7,839 nt of DNA from Anaerolineaceae bacterium 46_22. GTDB lineage: Bacteria > Chloroflexota > Anaerolineae > Anaerolineales > Anaerolineaceae. This document shows positions 1-7,839 of this stretch, one piece after another. The DNA is taken from NCBI GenBank assembly GCA_001508595.1, contig LGHA01000094.1:1-7839 (forward strand), read 5' to 3'. A model generated the notes under the pieces. That model had not been told where the DNA came from. It saw only the letters and a program-made list of their open reading frames with translations, and made no database searches. Numbering within the stretch: position 1 is the first letter of the stretch; each line of letters starts with the position of its first letter. A program made the position numbers and the translations under genes.

Positions 1-693
<693 letters not shown>

Positions 694-702
694 TTTATCG
701 TT

Positions 703-1551
703 ATGGAAAACAGCCAGGAGCAGGGTAAACAAAGTCCTACAATCTATTTACGGCCATCTAAAGGCTGGTTGTCGATTGATTTTAAGGAATTGTGGCGTTA
801 TCGGGAATTGATCTTTTTCCTGACATGGCGAGATATCAAGGTGCGTTACAAACAGGCTGTCCTTGGGATTGCCTGGGCAGTCTTACAGCCGCTGCTGACC
901 ACCTTGATTTTTACAGTGATTTTTGGGATTTTGCTCAAAACACCCTCACAGGATTTGCCCTATCCTCTTTTTTCAATGTCAGCTTTGCTGCCCTGGCAAT
1001 TATTTTCAACGGCATTACAACGTTCGAGCGTCAGCCTGGTTGGCAACGCCAACTTGCTTACAAAAATTTATTTCCCGCGACTTGCCATCCCGCTCTCATC
1101 GGTTTTTGCGGCTCTTGTGGATTTTGCCGTATCCTTCGTGGTTTTACTGCTTGTGATGGCTTACTACCAGTATTGGCCGGGTTGGAACATACTCTGGCTT
1201 ATTCCCATTGTGCTGCTGGCATTGCTGACAGCGCTGGCAGTTGGATTGTGGCTGTCTGCACTCAACGTGCAGTATCGGGATATTCAACATATGGTGCCAT
1301 TCCTTATCCAGGTCTGGATGTATGCGTCTCCTATCGTCTATCCGATCGAGACCATCCCGGAAGGTATTTGGCGCTCCTTATACGGTCTCAATCCCATGGT
1401 GGGTGTGATCCAGGGTTTCCGCTGGGCATTATTAGGCGGCACCCCCCCTGATATCACCATGCTGATCTCGATTCTCGTGGTCGTGGTGCTGTTAATCAGC
1501 GGATTGTATTATTTCAGGCGGATGGAAAAGACCTTCGCCGATGTTGTTTAG
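703..1551 (+). CDS. wzm: ABC-2 type polysaccharide export permease (Wzm/TagG-like)
   Basis: This inner-membrane subunit of a polysaccharide ABC exporter carries lipid-linked O-antigen-, capsule- or teichoic-acid-like glycan across the cytoplasmic membrane; its ATPase is the next gene. It has 282 residues, usual for the family. A short cytoplasmic N-terminus holds the amphipathic segment and the family signature RDIKVRYKQAVLGIAWAVLQ (43-62). Hydrophobic segments lie near 55-78, 88-105, 127-152, 162-186, 198-213 and 253-270, giving the expected six helices. The stretch NVQYRDIQHMVPF (188-200) and the YASPIVYP motif (207-214) are also typical. The start is fixed because the upstream in-frame stop at 691-693 leaves ATG at 703 as the first choice. 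No clear Shine-Dalgarno sequence precedes it, so translation may be coupled to the gene before. The glycan substrate cannot be read from this protein. Confidence 0.93.
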   Translation: MENSQEQGKQSPTIYLRPSKGWLSIDFKELWRYRELIFFLTWRDIKVRYKQAVLGIAWAVLQPLLTTLIFTVIFGILLKTPSQDLPYPLFSMSALLPWQLFSTALQRSSVSLVGNANLLTKIYFPRLAIPLSSVFAALVDFAVSFVVLLLVMAYYQYWPGWNILWLIPIVLLALLTALAVGLWLSALNVQYRDIQHMVPFLIQVWMYASPIVYPIETIPEGIWRSLYGLNPMVGVIQGFRWALLGGTPPDITMLISILVVVVLLISGLYYFRRMEKTFADVV

Positions 1552-1557
1552 GAACTT

Positions 1558-2841
<1,284 letters not shown>

Positions 2842-2843
2842 TT

Positions 2844-4427
2844 ATGGAAAAACGTGCGATCAAAAAGGTTCTTGGCGAACTGCCTTATACCGTTGAACTC
2901 TACTGGCAGCTCATCCAGCGGCACAAGCCCTGGCAGGCGCATTTCAATCTTGACTTCCTTGAAGCAGAATTAGCCGAGGCTGTTGCACAGGTGCAGCCTT
3001 TTGTTGAAGACGCACCGCGAGGCAAACGTGTTTTTATCTTTGCGTCCCTACATTATTGGATTGAGTATTCAACTTTCCTGGCGCTTGCACTAGCAGGAAA
3101 AGGGCACCAGGTGACGCTTTCTTACCTGCCCTATGGCAGCTGGGATAAACCGATCGAGAAGTTTGACCTTCGAGGGCAAAATTTATATGCTCGCCAGGTG
3201 CTCAGTCAGGCAGCTTCAGTTATTAAGATTCAACCTTTGCTGGATATTCGGCCTTTATCAAGAAATTTGCCAGTGGAATTAGAAGCTGCTGTAGAGGAAG
3301 TGAGCACTTTTGATACCCAGTACACCCTGCAAGTTGAGGATATTGACACCAGCGATCCCCTCTACCAGCTCCGATATGAACGCAACTATGAAGCCGCATT
3401 GAATGGGCGGGCATGGCTGTCGGCACATAAACCGGATGTGGTCATTTTGCCCAACGGCACCATTCAGGAGATGGGAGTCTTGTTCAGAGTGGCGAAACAC
3501 TTAAAGATTCCAACAGTAACCTTTGAATTTGGCGATAAGCGTGAGCATATCTGGCTGGCGCAAGATGCAGAGATCATGCGCCATGAGACGGACAGCCTGT
3601 GGAACACTCGAGGTGATCAAGCCCTTGATGAAGCACAGCTTGAGCAATTGCATGCCTTATTCTCTGCACGTGTGGATGCAAAAATATGGAAACATTTCAC
3701 ACGGAAATGGCAGGACACCCCAACAAAAGGCGGTGCATTTGTCAGGAAAAAACTGGATCTGGATGATCGCCCAGTTATTCTCTTAGCAACCAATGTCCTA
3801 GGGGACAGCTTAACCCTTGATCGCCAGGTCTTCAGTAAAACCATGGCGGATTGGATTGAGAAAAGCGTGCGTTATTTTGTTGATCGCAAAGATGTCCAGC
3901 TTTTAATCCGCGTGCATCCTGGTGAAATGTTGACACACGGCACATCCATGGTCGATGTTGTTAAAGCTGAACTTGAGGAAATCCCTGAGCATATTCACCT
4001 GATTGAGCCAGATGAAAAAATCAACACCTATGACATCATGGAAATTGCTGACTTAGGGATGGTTTATACGACAACCGTTGGTTTAGAAATGGCAATGCGC
4101 GGCATCCCTGTGATTGTCGCAGGTCAAACGCATTACCGAAACCGCGGTTTTACTCATGATCCTGTCACCTGGGAAGGTTTTTTTGATACCTTAAATGACC
4201 TTTTAGGGGATTTGGATGGTGCACCTTTGTCCCAGGATCAAATTGAACTTGCGTGGCGTTATGCTTACTTATTCTTTTTTGAATTCCCCAAGCCTTTCCC
4301 GTGGCATTTGGTCGATCTCAAAAAGGATATTAAATCAAGACCCCTGGGCTTTGTCCTGAGTGAAGAAGGACAGCAGCGTTACGACCAAACCTTTGAATAT
4401 CTCACAGGAACCCCGCTTAAGTGGTAA
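2844..4427 (+). CDS. Putative two-domain glycosyltransferase, C-terminal half like KpsC/KpsS capsule synthesis proteins
   Basis: This 527-residue soluble protein has no signal peptide or membrane helix and starts 2 bases after the ATPase stop, so it is almost certainly co-transcribed and possibly translationally coupled. The layout suggests a GT-B fold: an N-terminal Rossmann-like half (about 60-235, beginning GKRVFIFASLHYWIEY, with PDVVILPNG at 197-205), a linker, and a C-terminal half (about 307-480). The latter holds RVHPGE (356-361), then ADLGMVYTTTVGLEMAMRG (402-420) and PVIVAGQTHYRNRGFTHDP (422-440). A histidine-proline element followed by a TSTVGLE-like loop and a PVI-G-HYR-G-FT segment is how I recall the Capsule_synth (KpsC/KpsS, Kdo transferase) family. 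The match is by eye and distant. CDP-glycerol glycerophosphotransferase-like proteins share a similar architecture and are the main alternative. The donor and acceptor are unknown. Its position beside Wzm/Wzt suggests a role in glycan assembly or chain ending. Confidence 0.6.
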   Translation: MEKRAIKKVLGELPYTVELYWQLIQRHKPWQAHFNLDFLEAELAEAVAQVQPFVEDAPRGKRVFIFASLHYWIEYSTFLALALAGKGHQVTLSYLPYGSWDKPIEKFDLRGQNLYARQVLSQAASVIKIQPLLDIRPLSRNLPVELEAAVEEVSTFDTQYTLQVEDIDTSDPLYQLRYERNYEAALNGRAWLSAHKPDVVILPNGTIQEMGVLFRVAKHLKIPTVTFEFGDKREHIWLAQDAEIMRHETDSLWNTRGDQALDEAQLEQLHALFSARVDAKIWKHFTRKWQDTPTKGGAFVRKKLDLDDRPVILLATNVLGDSLTLDRQVFSKTMADWIEKSVRYFVDRKDVQLLIRVHPGEMLTHGTSMVDVVKAELEEIPEHIHLIEPDEKINTYDIMEIADLGMVYTTTVGLEMAMRGIPVIVAGQTHYRNRGFTHDPVTWEGFFDTLNDLLGDLDGAPLSQDQIELAWRYAYLFFFEFPKPFPWHLVDLKKDIKSRPLGFVLSEEGQQRYDQTFEYLTGTPLKW

Positions 4428-4446
4428 GTGCATTTATATTTTTTTT
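4414..4446 (+). terminator. Weak intrinsic terminator candidate
   Basis: CGCTTA (4414-4419) can pair with TAAGTG (4425-4430), including one G-U pair, around a 5-base loop. A T-rich tract with eight consecutive T (4439-4446) follows. The stem is short, overlaps the stop codon of the preceding gene and is 8 bases from the long T run, so termination would be weak at best. It does sit where the first operon would be expected to end. Confidence 0.25.
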
Positions 4447-4490
4447 ATTGATCAATTTCCCTAATAAATCCCACTTGTTGTTTGAAATGC

Positions 4491-4519
4491 TTGCCCAATG
4501 GGTCATTGGCTGGGATAAT
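4491..4519 (+). promoter_or_regulatory. Sigma70-like promoter candidate overlapped by an inverted repeat
   Basis: TTGCCC (4491-4496) and GATAAT (4514-4519) are separated by 17 bases and match the -35 and -10 consensus at 4 and 5 of 6 positions. The dyad CCAATG-GGT-CATTGG (4495-4509) overlaps the -35 end and the spacer, where an operator would sit. A transcript from here would have a leader of about 145 bases before the ATG at 4671. This is consensus matching by eye only. Confidence 0.3.
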
Positions 4520-4645
4520 AACAGCTTGTCTGGGAAAGGATTATTTGTTCTCCCTGTAACGATTTTTTGTATTTTGAGAAATTGACGTTTTTCCAGAAGA
4601 CCCTAAGTGAATAGAACCGCCTATGCTAATTTGACGCGGACCAAT

Positions 4646-4651
4646 TATAAT
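4646..4651 (+). promoter_or_regulatory. Perfect -10 hexamer upstream of the methyltransferase start
   Basis: TATAAT lies 19 bases before the ATG at 4671. The best-spaced -35 positions are poor (ATGCTA at 4623-4628, 3 of 6), and the nearby TTGACG at 4631-4636 is only 9 bases away, too close to serve. No extended -10 TG is present. If used, the leader would be very short, about a dozen bases. Confidence 0.25.
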
Positions 4652-4670
4652 GACTGCAGGTAAATAAAAG

Positions 4671-5424
4671 ATGACTGAAGAAAACTCGAAAAAGGATGTT
4701 AGAGAATTTTATAACCAGGTTGGCTGGAAGCTGATCGACGAGTCCCTGTATCAAAACGCTCAATTTGAAGATTTGCGACCCGTATCAAAGGAATACATCC
4801 ATCGCTGCCATATGCGGGTCAATAAACACCTCTCGCCAAAGGGGCGTTTTTTCTTAGACGCCGGGTCAGGGCCGGTACAATATTCAGAATACCTGACATA
4901 TTCTGAAAATTATCATGCACGTGTATGTATGGACATCTCCATTGTTGCATTGCAGGAAGCTAAGAAAAGATTGGGGGATCACGGCAGATATGTTGTTGGG
5001 GATATCGCCCACCTGCCTTTTAAGGATGATGTTTTCGACGGCATTGTGTCCTTACACACCATCCATCACGTCCCGATGGAAGACAAATTGCCTGGTGGTT
5101 GTTAATGGCTGGACGAAAGCACCATTGATGACCCGGCTTTCACCTTTCATGAATTTTATGAAGCGTTTCCGAGGTTGGTGGCTGCAAAAGATCAAGAAAC
5201 AACCAGTAAATGGTGGCGAAATTGCAGATAAGACAGAGGCGTTAAACGAGACGCTTGAAGCAGAGATGCCAAAATCGCCAGGAGGGACATATGTGCAAAA
5301 ATTGACCGCAGCCTTGTTAATACAGGCTTTAGAGGGCAGAATGGATTATGAAATTCTTGTCTGGCGCAGTGTCAATGTTCGGTTCTTACGTTCTGTTATT
5401 TACCCGGATTGGGGTGGACGGTAA
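4671..5424 (+). pseudogene. Disrupted SAM-dependent class I methyltransferase
   Basis: Frame one (4671-5105) gives 144 residues and frame two carries on from about 5092 to 5424. The first half has the SAM-binding core: DAGSGP (63-68, motif I), the acidic end of beta-2 in CMDIS (D88), GDIAHLPF (110-117) and FDGIVSLHTIHH (122-133). It then runs through MEDKL into PGGC and a TAA at 5103-5105. The other frame reads LVVVNGWTKAPLM from 5092, which is what normally follows the R-VLKPGG-A segment. The EL-RVLKPGG helix-turn (about 13-16 residues) between HHVPMEDK and VVVNGW is therefore missing and the frame is shifted, as if a deletion of 3n+2 bases had removed it. The second half ends at YPDWGGR, where homologues I recall continue for about 35 residues. 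The start has only a weak AGG (4658-4660). In a glycan cluster it would have methylated a sugar. A sequencing or assembly error is the alternative. Confidence 0.8.
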
Positions 5425-5436
5425 TTAAAGTATAAT
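5409..5436 (+). promoter_or_regulatory. Promoter candidate for the dehydratase-reductase-synthase group
   Basis: A perfect TATAAT (5431-5436) lies 16 bases after TTGGGG (5409-5414, 3 of 6 to the -35 consensus). It would start transcription near 5443, just ahead of a good Shine-Dalgarno AGGAG (5451-5455) that is 7 bases from the ATG at 5463. The -35 lies inside the remains of the methyltransferase gene. A separate promoter here would let the downstream genes be expressed despite the broken gene. Confidence 0.4.
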
Positions 5437-5462
5437 TTTGTCAAAATCCCAGGAGTGATACT

Positions 5463-6470
5463 ATGGATTGGAAAGATAAAAGCGTATTGGTAACCGGTGG
5501 GACGGGTTCTTTTGGCCGAAAATTTGTTGATGTCATGATGGAATCCTACCATCCGCACCGCTTGATCGTTTACAGCCGTGACGAACTCAAGCAGCATGAA
5601 ATGCGCACGTCCGGTTTAGACTATCTAAACTTACGCTATTTTATTGGCGATGTGCGTGACCTGCCAAGGTTAAAGCGCGCTTTTAATGGTGTTGACATTG
5701 TTGTTCACGCTGCTGCACTCAAACAGGTTCCGGCTTGTGAATATAATCCGATGGAAGCAATTAAGACCAATATTTTAGGCAGCAGCAATGTTGTTGACGC
5801 TGCGCTGGATGCTGGCGTTGAAAAGGTTCTTGCATTGAGTACGGATAAGGCGGTCAACCCGGTGAACTTGTACGGTGCAACAAAACTTGCTGCAGAAAAA
5901 TTAATGGTTCAGAGCAATGCTTATGCTGGCGGGATGACGACCCGATTCAGCTGTGTTCGCTATGGAAATGTGGTTGGTTCACGCGGCAGCGTTGTTCCTT
6001 TGTTCATTCAGCAGCGATCCAAAGGCGAAATCACCCTGACGGATGAGCGCATGACACGATTCTGGATTTCACTGGATCAGGGCGTTCAATTTGTGATTCG
6101 ATGTATTGAAGAAATGCAGGGCGGTGAGGTCTTTGTCCCAAAGATCCCCAGCATGAAGATGGTAGACCTGGCGCATGCCCTTGCCCCGAGTGCTGAGATT
6201 AAAATTATTGGCATTCGTCCCGGGGAGAAGCTGCACGAGGTGCTCATTTCTGAGGATGAAGCGCGGTCAACCATCGAGCTGGAAGATATGTATGTTGTCC
6301 AGCCGGCAGAGGCATTATGGTTCGGTCACGCATGGACAGATGCTGGCAAACCACTGCCTGACGGCTACCACTACGCCAGCGATAATAATGAAGATTGGCT
6401 AACCGTTGATGAGATCCAAAAAATGGTCGCGCCAATTGAGATAAAAATGGAGAAAGGCATGCGCGCGTAA
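5463..6470 (+). CDS. pseB: UDP-N-acetylglucosamine 4,6-dehydratase (inverting), PseB/FlaA1-like
   Basis: This cytoplasmic SDR dehydratase removes water across C4-C6 of UDP-GlcNAc and inverts C5, giving UDP-2-acetamido-2,6-dideoxy-beta-L-arabino-hexos-4-ulose. That is the first step to pseudaminic acid or to FucNAc/L-sugars. It has 335 residues, the usual length of the short soluble form, without the membrane helices of WbpM/CapD types. Marks are GGTGSFG (12-18, NAD(P) loop), YSRDE (37-41), IGDVRD (61-66), AAALKQVP (83-90), STDKA (126-130), YGATK (137-141), RYGNVVGSRGSVVP (166-179), RMTRFWI (196-202), VPKIPSMKM (225-233) and IRPGEKLHE (251-259). D128, K129, Y137 and K141 match the catalytic D132, K133, Y141 and K145 of H. 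pylori FlaA1 by constant offset. AGGAG at 5451-5455 fixes the start. The closeness to PseB is high; CapE/WbjB of the FucNAc route is the alternative role. Confidence 0.92.
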   Translation: MDWKDKSVLVTGGTGSFGRKFVDVMMESYHPHRLIVYSRDELKQHEMRTSGLDYLNLRYFIGDVRDLPRLKRAFNGVDIVVHAAALKQVPACEYNPMEAIKTNILGSSNVVDAALDAGVEKVLALSTDKAVNPVNLYGATKLAAEKLMVQSNAYAGGMTTRFSCVRYGNVVGSRGSVVPLFIQQRSKGEITLTDERMTRFWISLDQGVQFVIRCIEEMQGGEVFVPKIPSMKMVDLAHALAPSAEIKIIGIRPGEKLHEVLISEDEARSTIELEDMYVVQPAEALWFGHAWTDAGKPLPDGYHYASDNNEDWLTVDEIQKMVAPIEIKMEKGMRA

Positions 6471-7387
6471 TGCGTTTGCTGGTTACCGGTGCCAGCGGCC
6501 TTTTTGGCTTGAATTTGGGTCTTCTGGCGCATCATTTGGGATATGATGTCGTTGGGCTGGTGCATTCGCACCAACTACAAGGCGTCCCTTTCAAGATTGA
6601 AGCAGTCGACTTTTTGGAAACGGAAAATGCGCTTGCTACGATAAAGGGCTTGCAGCCTGATGCGATTATCCATTGCGCTGCAATCGCCAATTTGCATCAA
6701 GCCGAGAAGTTCCCGGATCTTGCACAAAAATTAAATGCCGATGTACCGGGTGAACTTGCTGAAGCTGCTTTTGAATGGAGTGTGCCATTTTTGCATATCT
6801 CGACCGATGCAATTTATGACGGAAAAAAAGGCGCATACGTTGAGACCGATCCTCCAAATCCACTGAGCGTCTATGCTCGCAGCAAATTATCTGGTGAGCA
6901 CCGTGTTCAAGAAGCAAACCCAAACGCCCTGATTGCCAGGGTGGTTTTTTATGGCTGGAGTCTTTCAGGAAACCGCAGTTTATCAGAATTTTTTTATAAT
7001 AACTTAAAGGACCAGATTCCGCATAAGGGATTCATTGATACCTTTTTCAGCCCGCTCTACGTGGAGGATTTAGCTGAGATTTTGCTTGAAATGCTTGTGA
7101 AAAATCTAAAGGGTGTGTATCATGTGGTTAGCCCGGAGCATTTGAGCAAGTATGAATTCGGCGTCAGGATTGCAGAAAAATTTGGTTTTGATCCGAACTT
7201 AGTCCAACCCATTAAAATGAGCGAGATGAAGCGAGAAGCCCCACGTTCGCTGAAACTTATTCTGGATCCTGGGAAAGTACAGAAAGACCTTGGTCATCCA
7301 CTGCCCTCTGTGGACACGGGTATTGATCGATTATATCAACGATGGAAGGAAGGCTATCATCTAAAACTTCAAAGTTTTTCATGTTGA
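6470..7387 (+). CDS. RmlD-like SDR sugar-nucleotide reductase
   Basis: This 305-residue extended SDR belongs to the dTDP-4-dehydrorhamnose reductase (RmlD_sub_bind) family. It has the nucleotide loop GASGLFG (7-13), ending of a Rossmann strand in AIIHCAA (65-71), STDAIYDG (111-118) and the YxxxK pair in YARSK (Y135/K139), followed by ARVVFYGW and a substrate domain with FFSPLYVEDLAE. Its ATG shares one base with the TAA of the dehydratase gene (TAATG), so the two are translationally coupled; GGAGAAAGG (6449-6457) lies upstream. The window holds no rmlA, rmlB or rmlC, so dTDP-rhamnose synthesis is not the obvious role. Coupling to PseB suggests that it reduces the 4-keto group, or a later keto group, of the PseB-derived sugar, as WbjC/CapF-type reductases do in the FucNAc route. 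The substrate is inferred from context only. Confidence 0.8.
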   Translation: MRLLVTGASGLFGLNLGLLAHHLGYDVVGLVHSHQLQGVPFKIEAVDFLETENALATIKGLQPDAIIHCAAIANLHQAEKFPDLAQKLNADVPGELAEAAFEWSVPFLHISTDAIYDGKKGAYVETDPPNPLSVYARSKLSGEHRVQEANPNALIARVVFYGWSLSGNRSLSEFFYNNLKDQIPHKGFIDTFFSPLYVEDLAEILLEMLVKNLKGVYHVVSPEHLSKYEFGVRIAEKFGFDPNLVQPIKMSEMKREAPRSLKLILDPGKVQKDLGHPLPSVDTGIDRLYQRWKEGYHLKLQSFSC

Positions 7388-7417
7388 ATATTTTCTTTTT
7401 GAATTGAAAGGCGAGAA

Positions 7418-7839
7418 ATGACTTTAAAAATTGGTAATAATCTGATTGGGAAAGATCATCCGACATATTTCATTGCGGATATTGCAGCAAATCACGACGG
7501 GAGCTTGGAGCGTGCAAAGCTCTTGATTCGTTTGGCAAAAGAAGCAGGGGCGGATGCGGCGAAATTCCAGAATTTCCAGGCGCCAAAGATCGTTTCTGAT
7601 TACGGGTTCACGCATATGAATGCCCAGGTGTCTCACCAGGCAAAATGGGAAAAATCTGTAACCGAGGTGTATGCCTCAGCTTCGGTCCCATTTGAATGGA
7701 CACCGATCCTCAAAGAAACCTGTGATTCGGTTGGCATTGATTATTTCTCGTCACCCTACGATTTTGAGGCGATTGATATGCTGGATTCATATGTGCCGGC
7801 TTACAAAATTGGGTCCGGTGATATCACGTGGATTGAAGC
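7418..7839 (+). CDS. NeuB/PseI/LegI-family nonulosonic acid (sialic-acid-like) synthase, 3' end outside window
   Basis: Family members condense phosphoenolpyruvate with a 6-carbon N-acetylated sugar to a 9-carbon nonulosonic acid (Neu5Ac, pseudaminic or legionaminic acid) in the cytoplasm. The first 140 codons plus two bases are present, of about 340-350 expected. The ATG at 7418 follows AAAGG (7407-7411) with 6-base spacing and lies 30 bases after the reductase stop. Visible are the beta-1 motif FIADIAANHDG (18-28), AGADAAKFQ (43-51, with the K-x-Q pair K49/Q51), FSSPYDFEAIDML (110-122) and PAYKIGSGD (127-135). By eye, D21 and D135 stand where N. meningitidis NeuB has glutamates (AEIGINHEG and KIGSGE). 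The C-terminal antifreeze-like SAF domain, if present, lies beyond the window. The family is clear; which nonulosonate is made is not. The PseB-like gene upstream leans towards a pseudaminic-type sugar. Confidence 0.88.
   Translation, partial: MTLKIGNNLIGKDHPTYFIADIAANHDGSLERAKLLIRLAKEAGADAAKFQNFQAPKIVSDYGFTHMNAQVSHQAKWEKSVTEVYASASVPFEWTPILKETCDSVGIDYFSSPYDFEAIDMLDSYVPAYKIGSGDITWIE

Larger units (their letters stand above)
4428..4670. other. 243-base intergenic region between the export operon and the broken methyltransferase gene
   Basis: No open frame of note lies here on either strand. The first third is AT-rich. It contains a perfect 10-base palindrome ATTGATCAAT (4447-4456) directly after the T run, and a dyad CCAATG-GGT-CATTGG (4495-4509). 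Two promoter-like sites, given separately, lie at 4491-4519 and 4646-4651. It is the longest gap in the window and most likely separates two transcription units. Confidence 0.6.

Noticed and set aside
2844..4427. Calling the 527-residue protein a CDP-glycerol glycerophosphotransferase
   Set aside because: The HYR-G-FT stretch after the TVGLE loop fits capsule-synthesis proteins better by eye, though the two groups share architecture and the point is not settled.
4495..4509. The CCAATG-GGT-CATTGG hairpin as a terminator
   Set aside because: No T run follows it and the stem is only 6 pairs; an operator-like dyad fits better, and even that is unproven.
4631..4651. TTGACG plus TATAAT as a promoter
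   Set aside because: The two hexamers are only 9 bases apart, far short of the 16-18 needed.
4915..5091. The N-terminal part of the second-frame open frame (starting with ATG at 4915) as coding
   Set aside because: It overlaps the well-supported first half in another frame and shows no family features; only the part after about 5092 reads like methyltransferase.
4671..5105. The 144-residue frame as a complete small protein
   Set aside because: It stops in the middle of the methyltransferase core, and the rest of the same fold continues at once in another frame, so it is half of a broken gene.
6470..7387. Naming the reductase rmlD with a role in dTDP-L-rhamnose synthesis
   Set aside because: No rmlA, rmlB or rmlC lies in the window and the gene is coupled to a UDP-GlcNAc dehydratase, so only the family is claimed.

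Overview
The window is a stretch of a bacterial surface-polysaccharide gene cluster, and every gene lies on the + strand. Base composition is near balanced, genes are tightly packed, and the products are sugar-nucleotide enzymes, an ABC polysaccharide exporter and a glycosyltransferase-like protein. No marker gene fixes the taxon. The wording of the GDP-fucose synthase, methyltransferase and NeuB-like proteins reminds me of environmental Chloroflexota (Anaerolineae-like) clusters, but that is recollection and weak. Both ends of the window cut through genes.

Layout: (1) 1-693, the C-terminal three quarters of a GDP-L-fucose synthase-like epimerase/reductase. (2) 703-2841, a Wzm/Wzt-type ABC exporter: a six-helix permease, then an ATPase carrying the extra C-terminal substrate-recognition domain. 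(3) 2844-4427, a 527-residue two-domain protein whose second half resembles the KpsC/KpsS capsule glycosyltransferases. These four genes are separated by 9, 6 and 2 bases and look like one operon. (4) 4428-4670, a 243-base non-coding gap with a weak terminator-like hairpin and promoter-like sites. (5) 4671-5424, a SAM-dependent methyltransferase gene that is broken: its two halves are in different frames, a conserved stretch is missing between them, and the C-terminus also looks short. (6) 5463-7839, a second tight group: a PseB-type inverting UDP-GlcNAc 4,6-dehydratase, an RmlD-like SDR reductase that overlaps it by one base, and the first 140 codons of a NeuB/PseI-family nonulosonate synthase.

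Taken together, the genes make activated sugars (a GDP-deoxyhexose and probably a sialic-acid-like nonulosonic acid), build a glycan on the cytoplasmic side, and export it through Wzm/Wzt. The Wzt C-terminal domain suggests that a mark at the end of the chain is recognised before export. The KpsC/S-like protein or the now-broken methyltransferase could be what makes that mark; this is inference. The most interesting points are the broken methyltransferase, the unusual order PseB / RmlD-like reductase / NeuB-like synthase with no aminotransferase in between, and Asp-for-Glu changes at two conserved positions of the NeuB-like protein.
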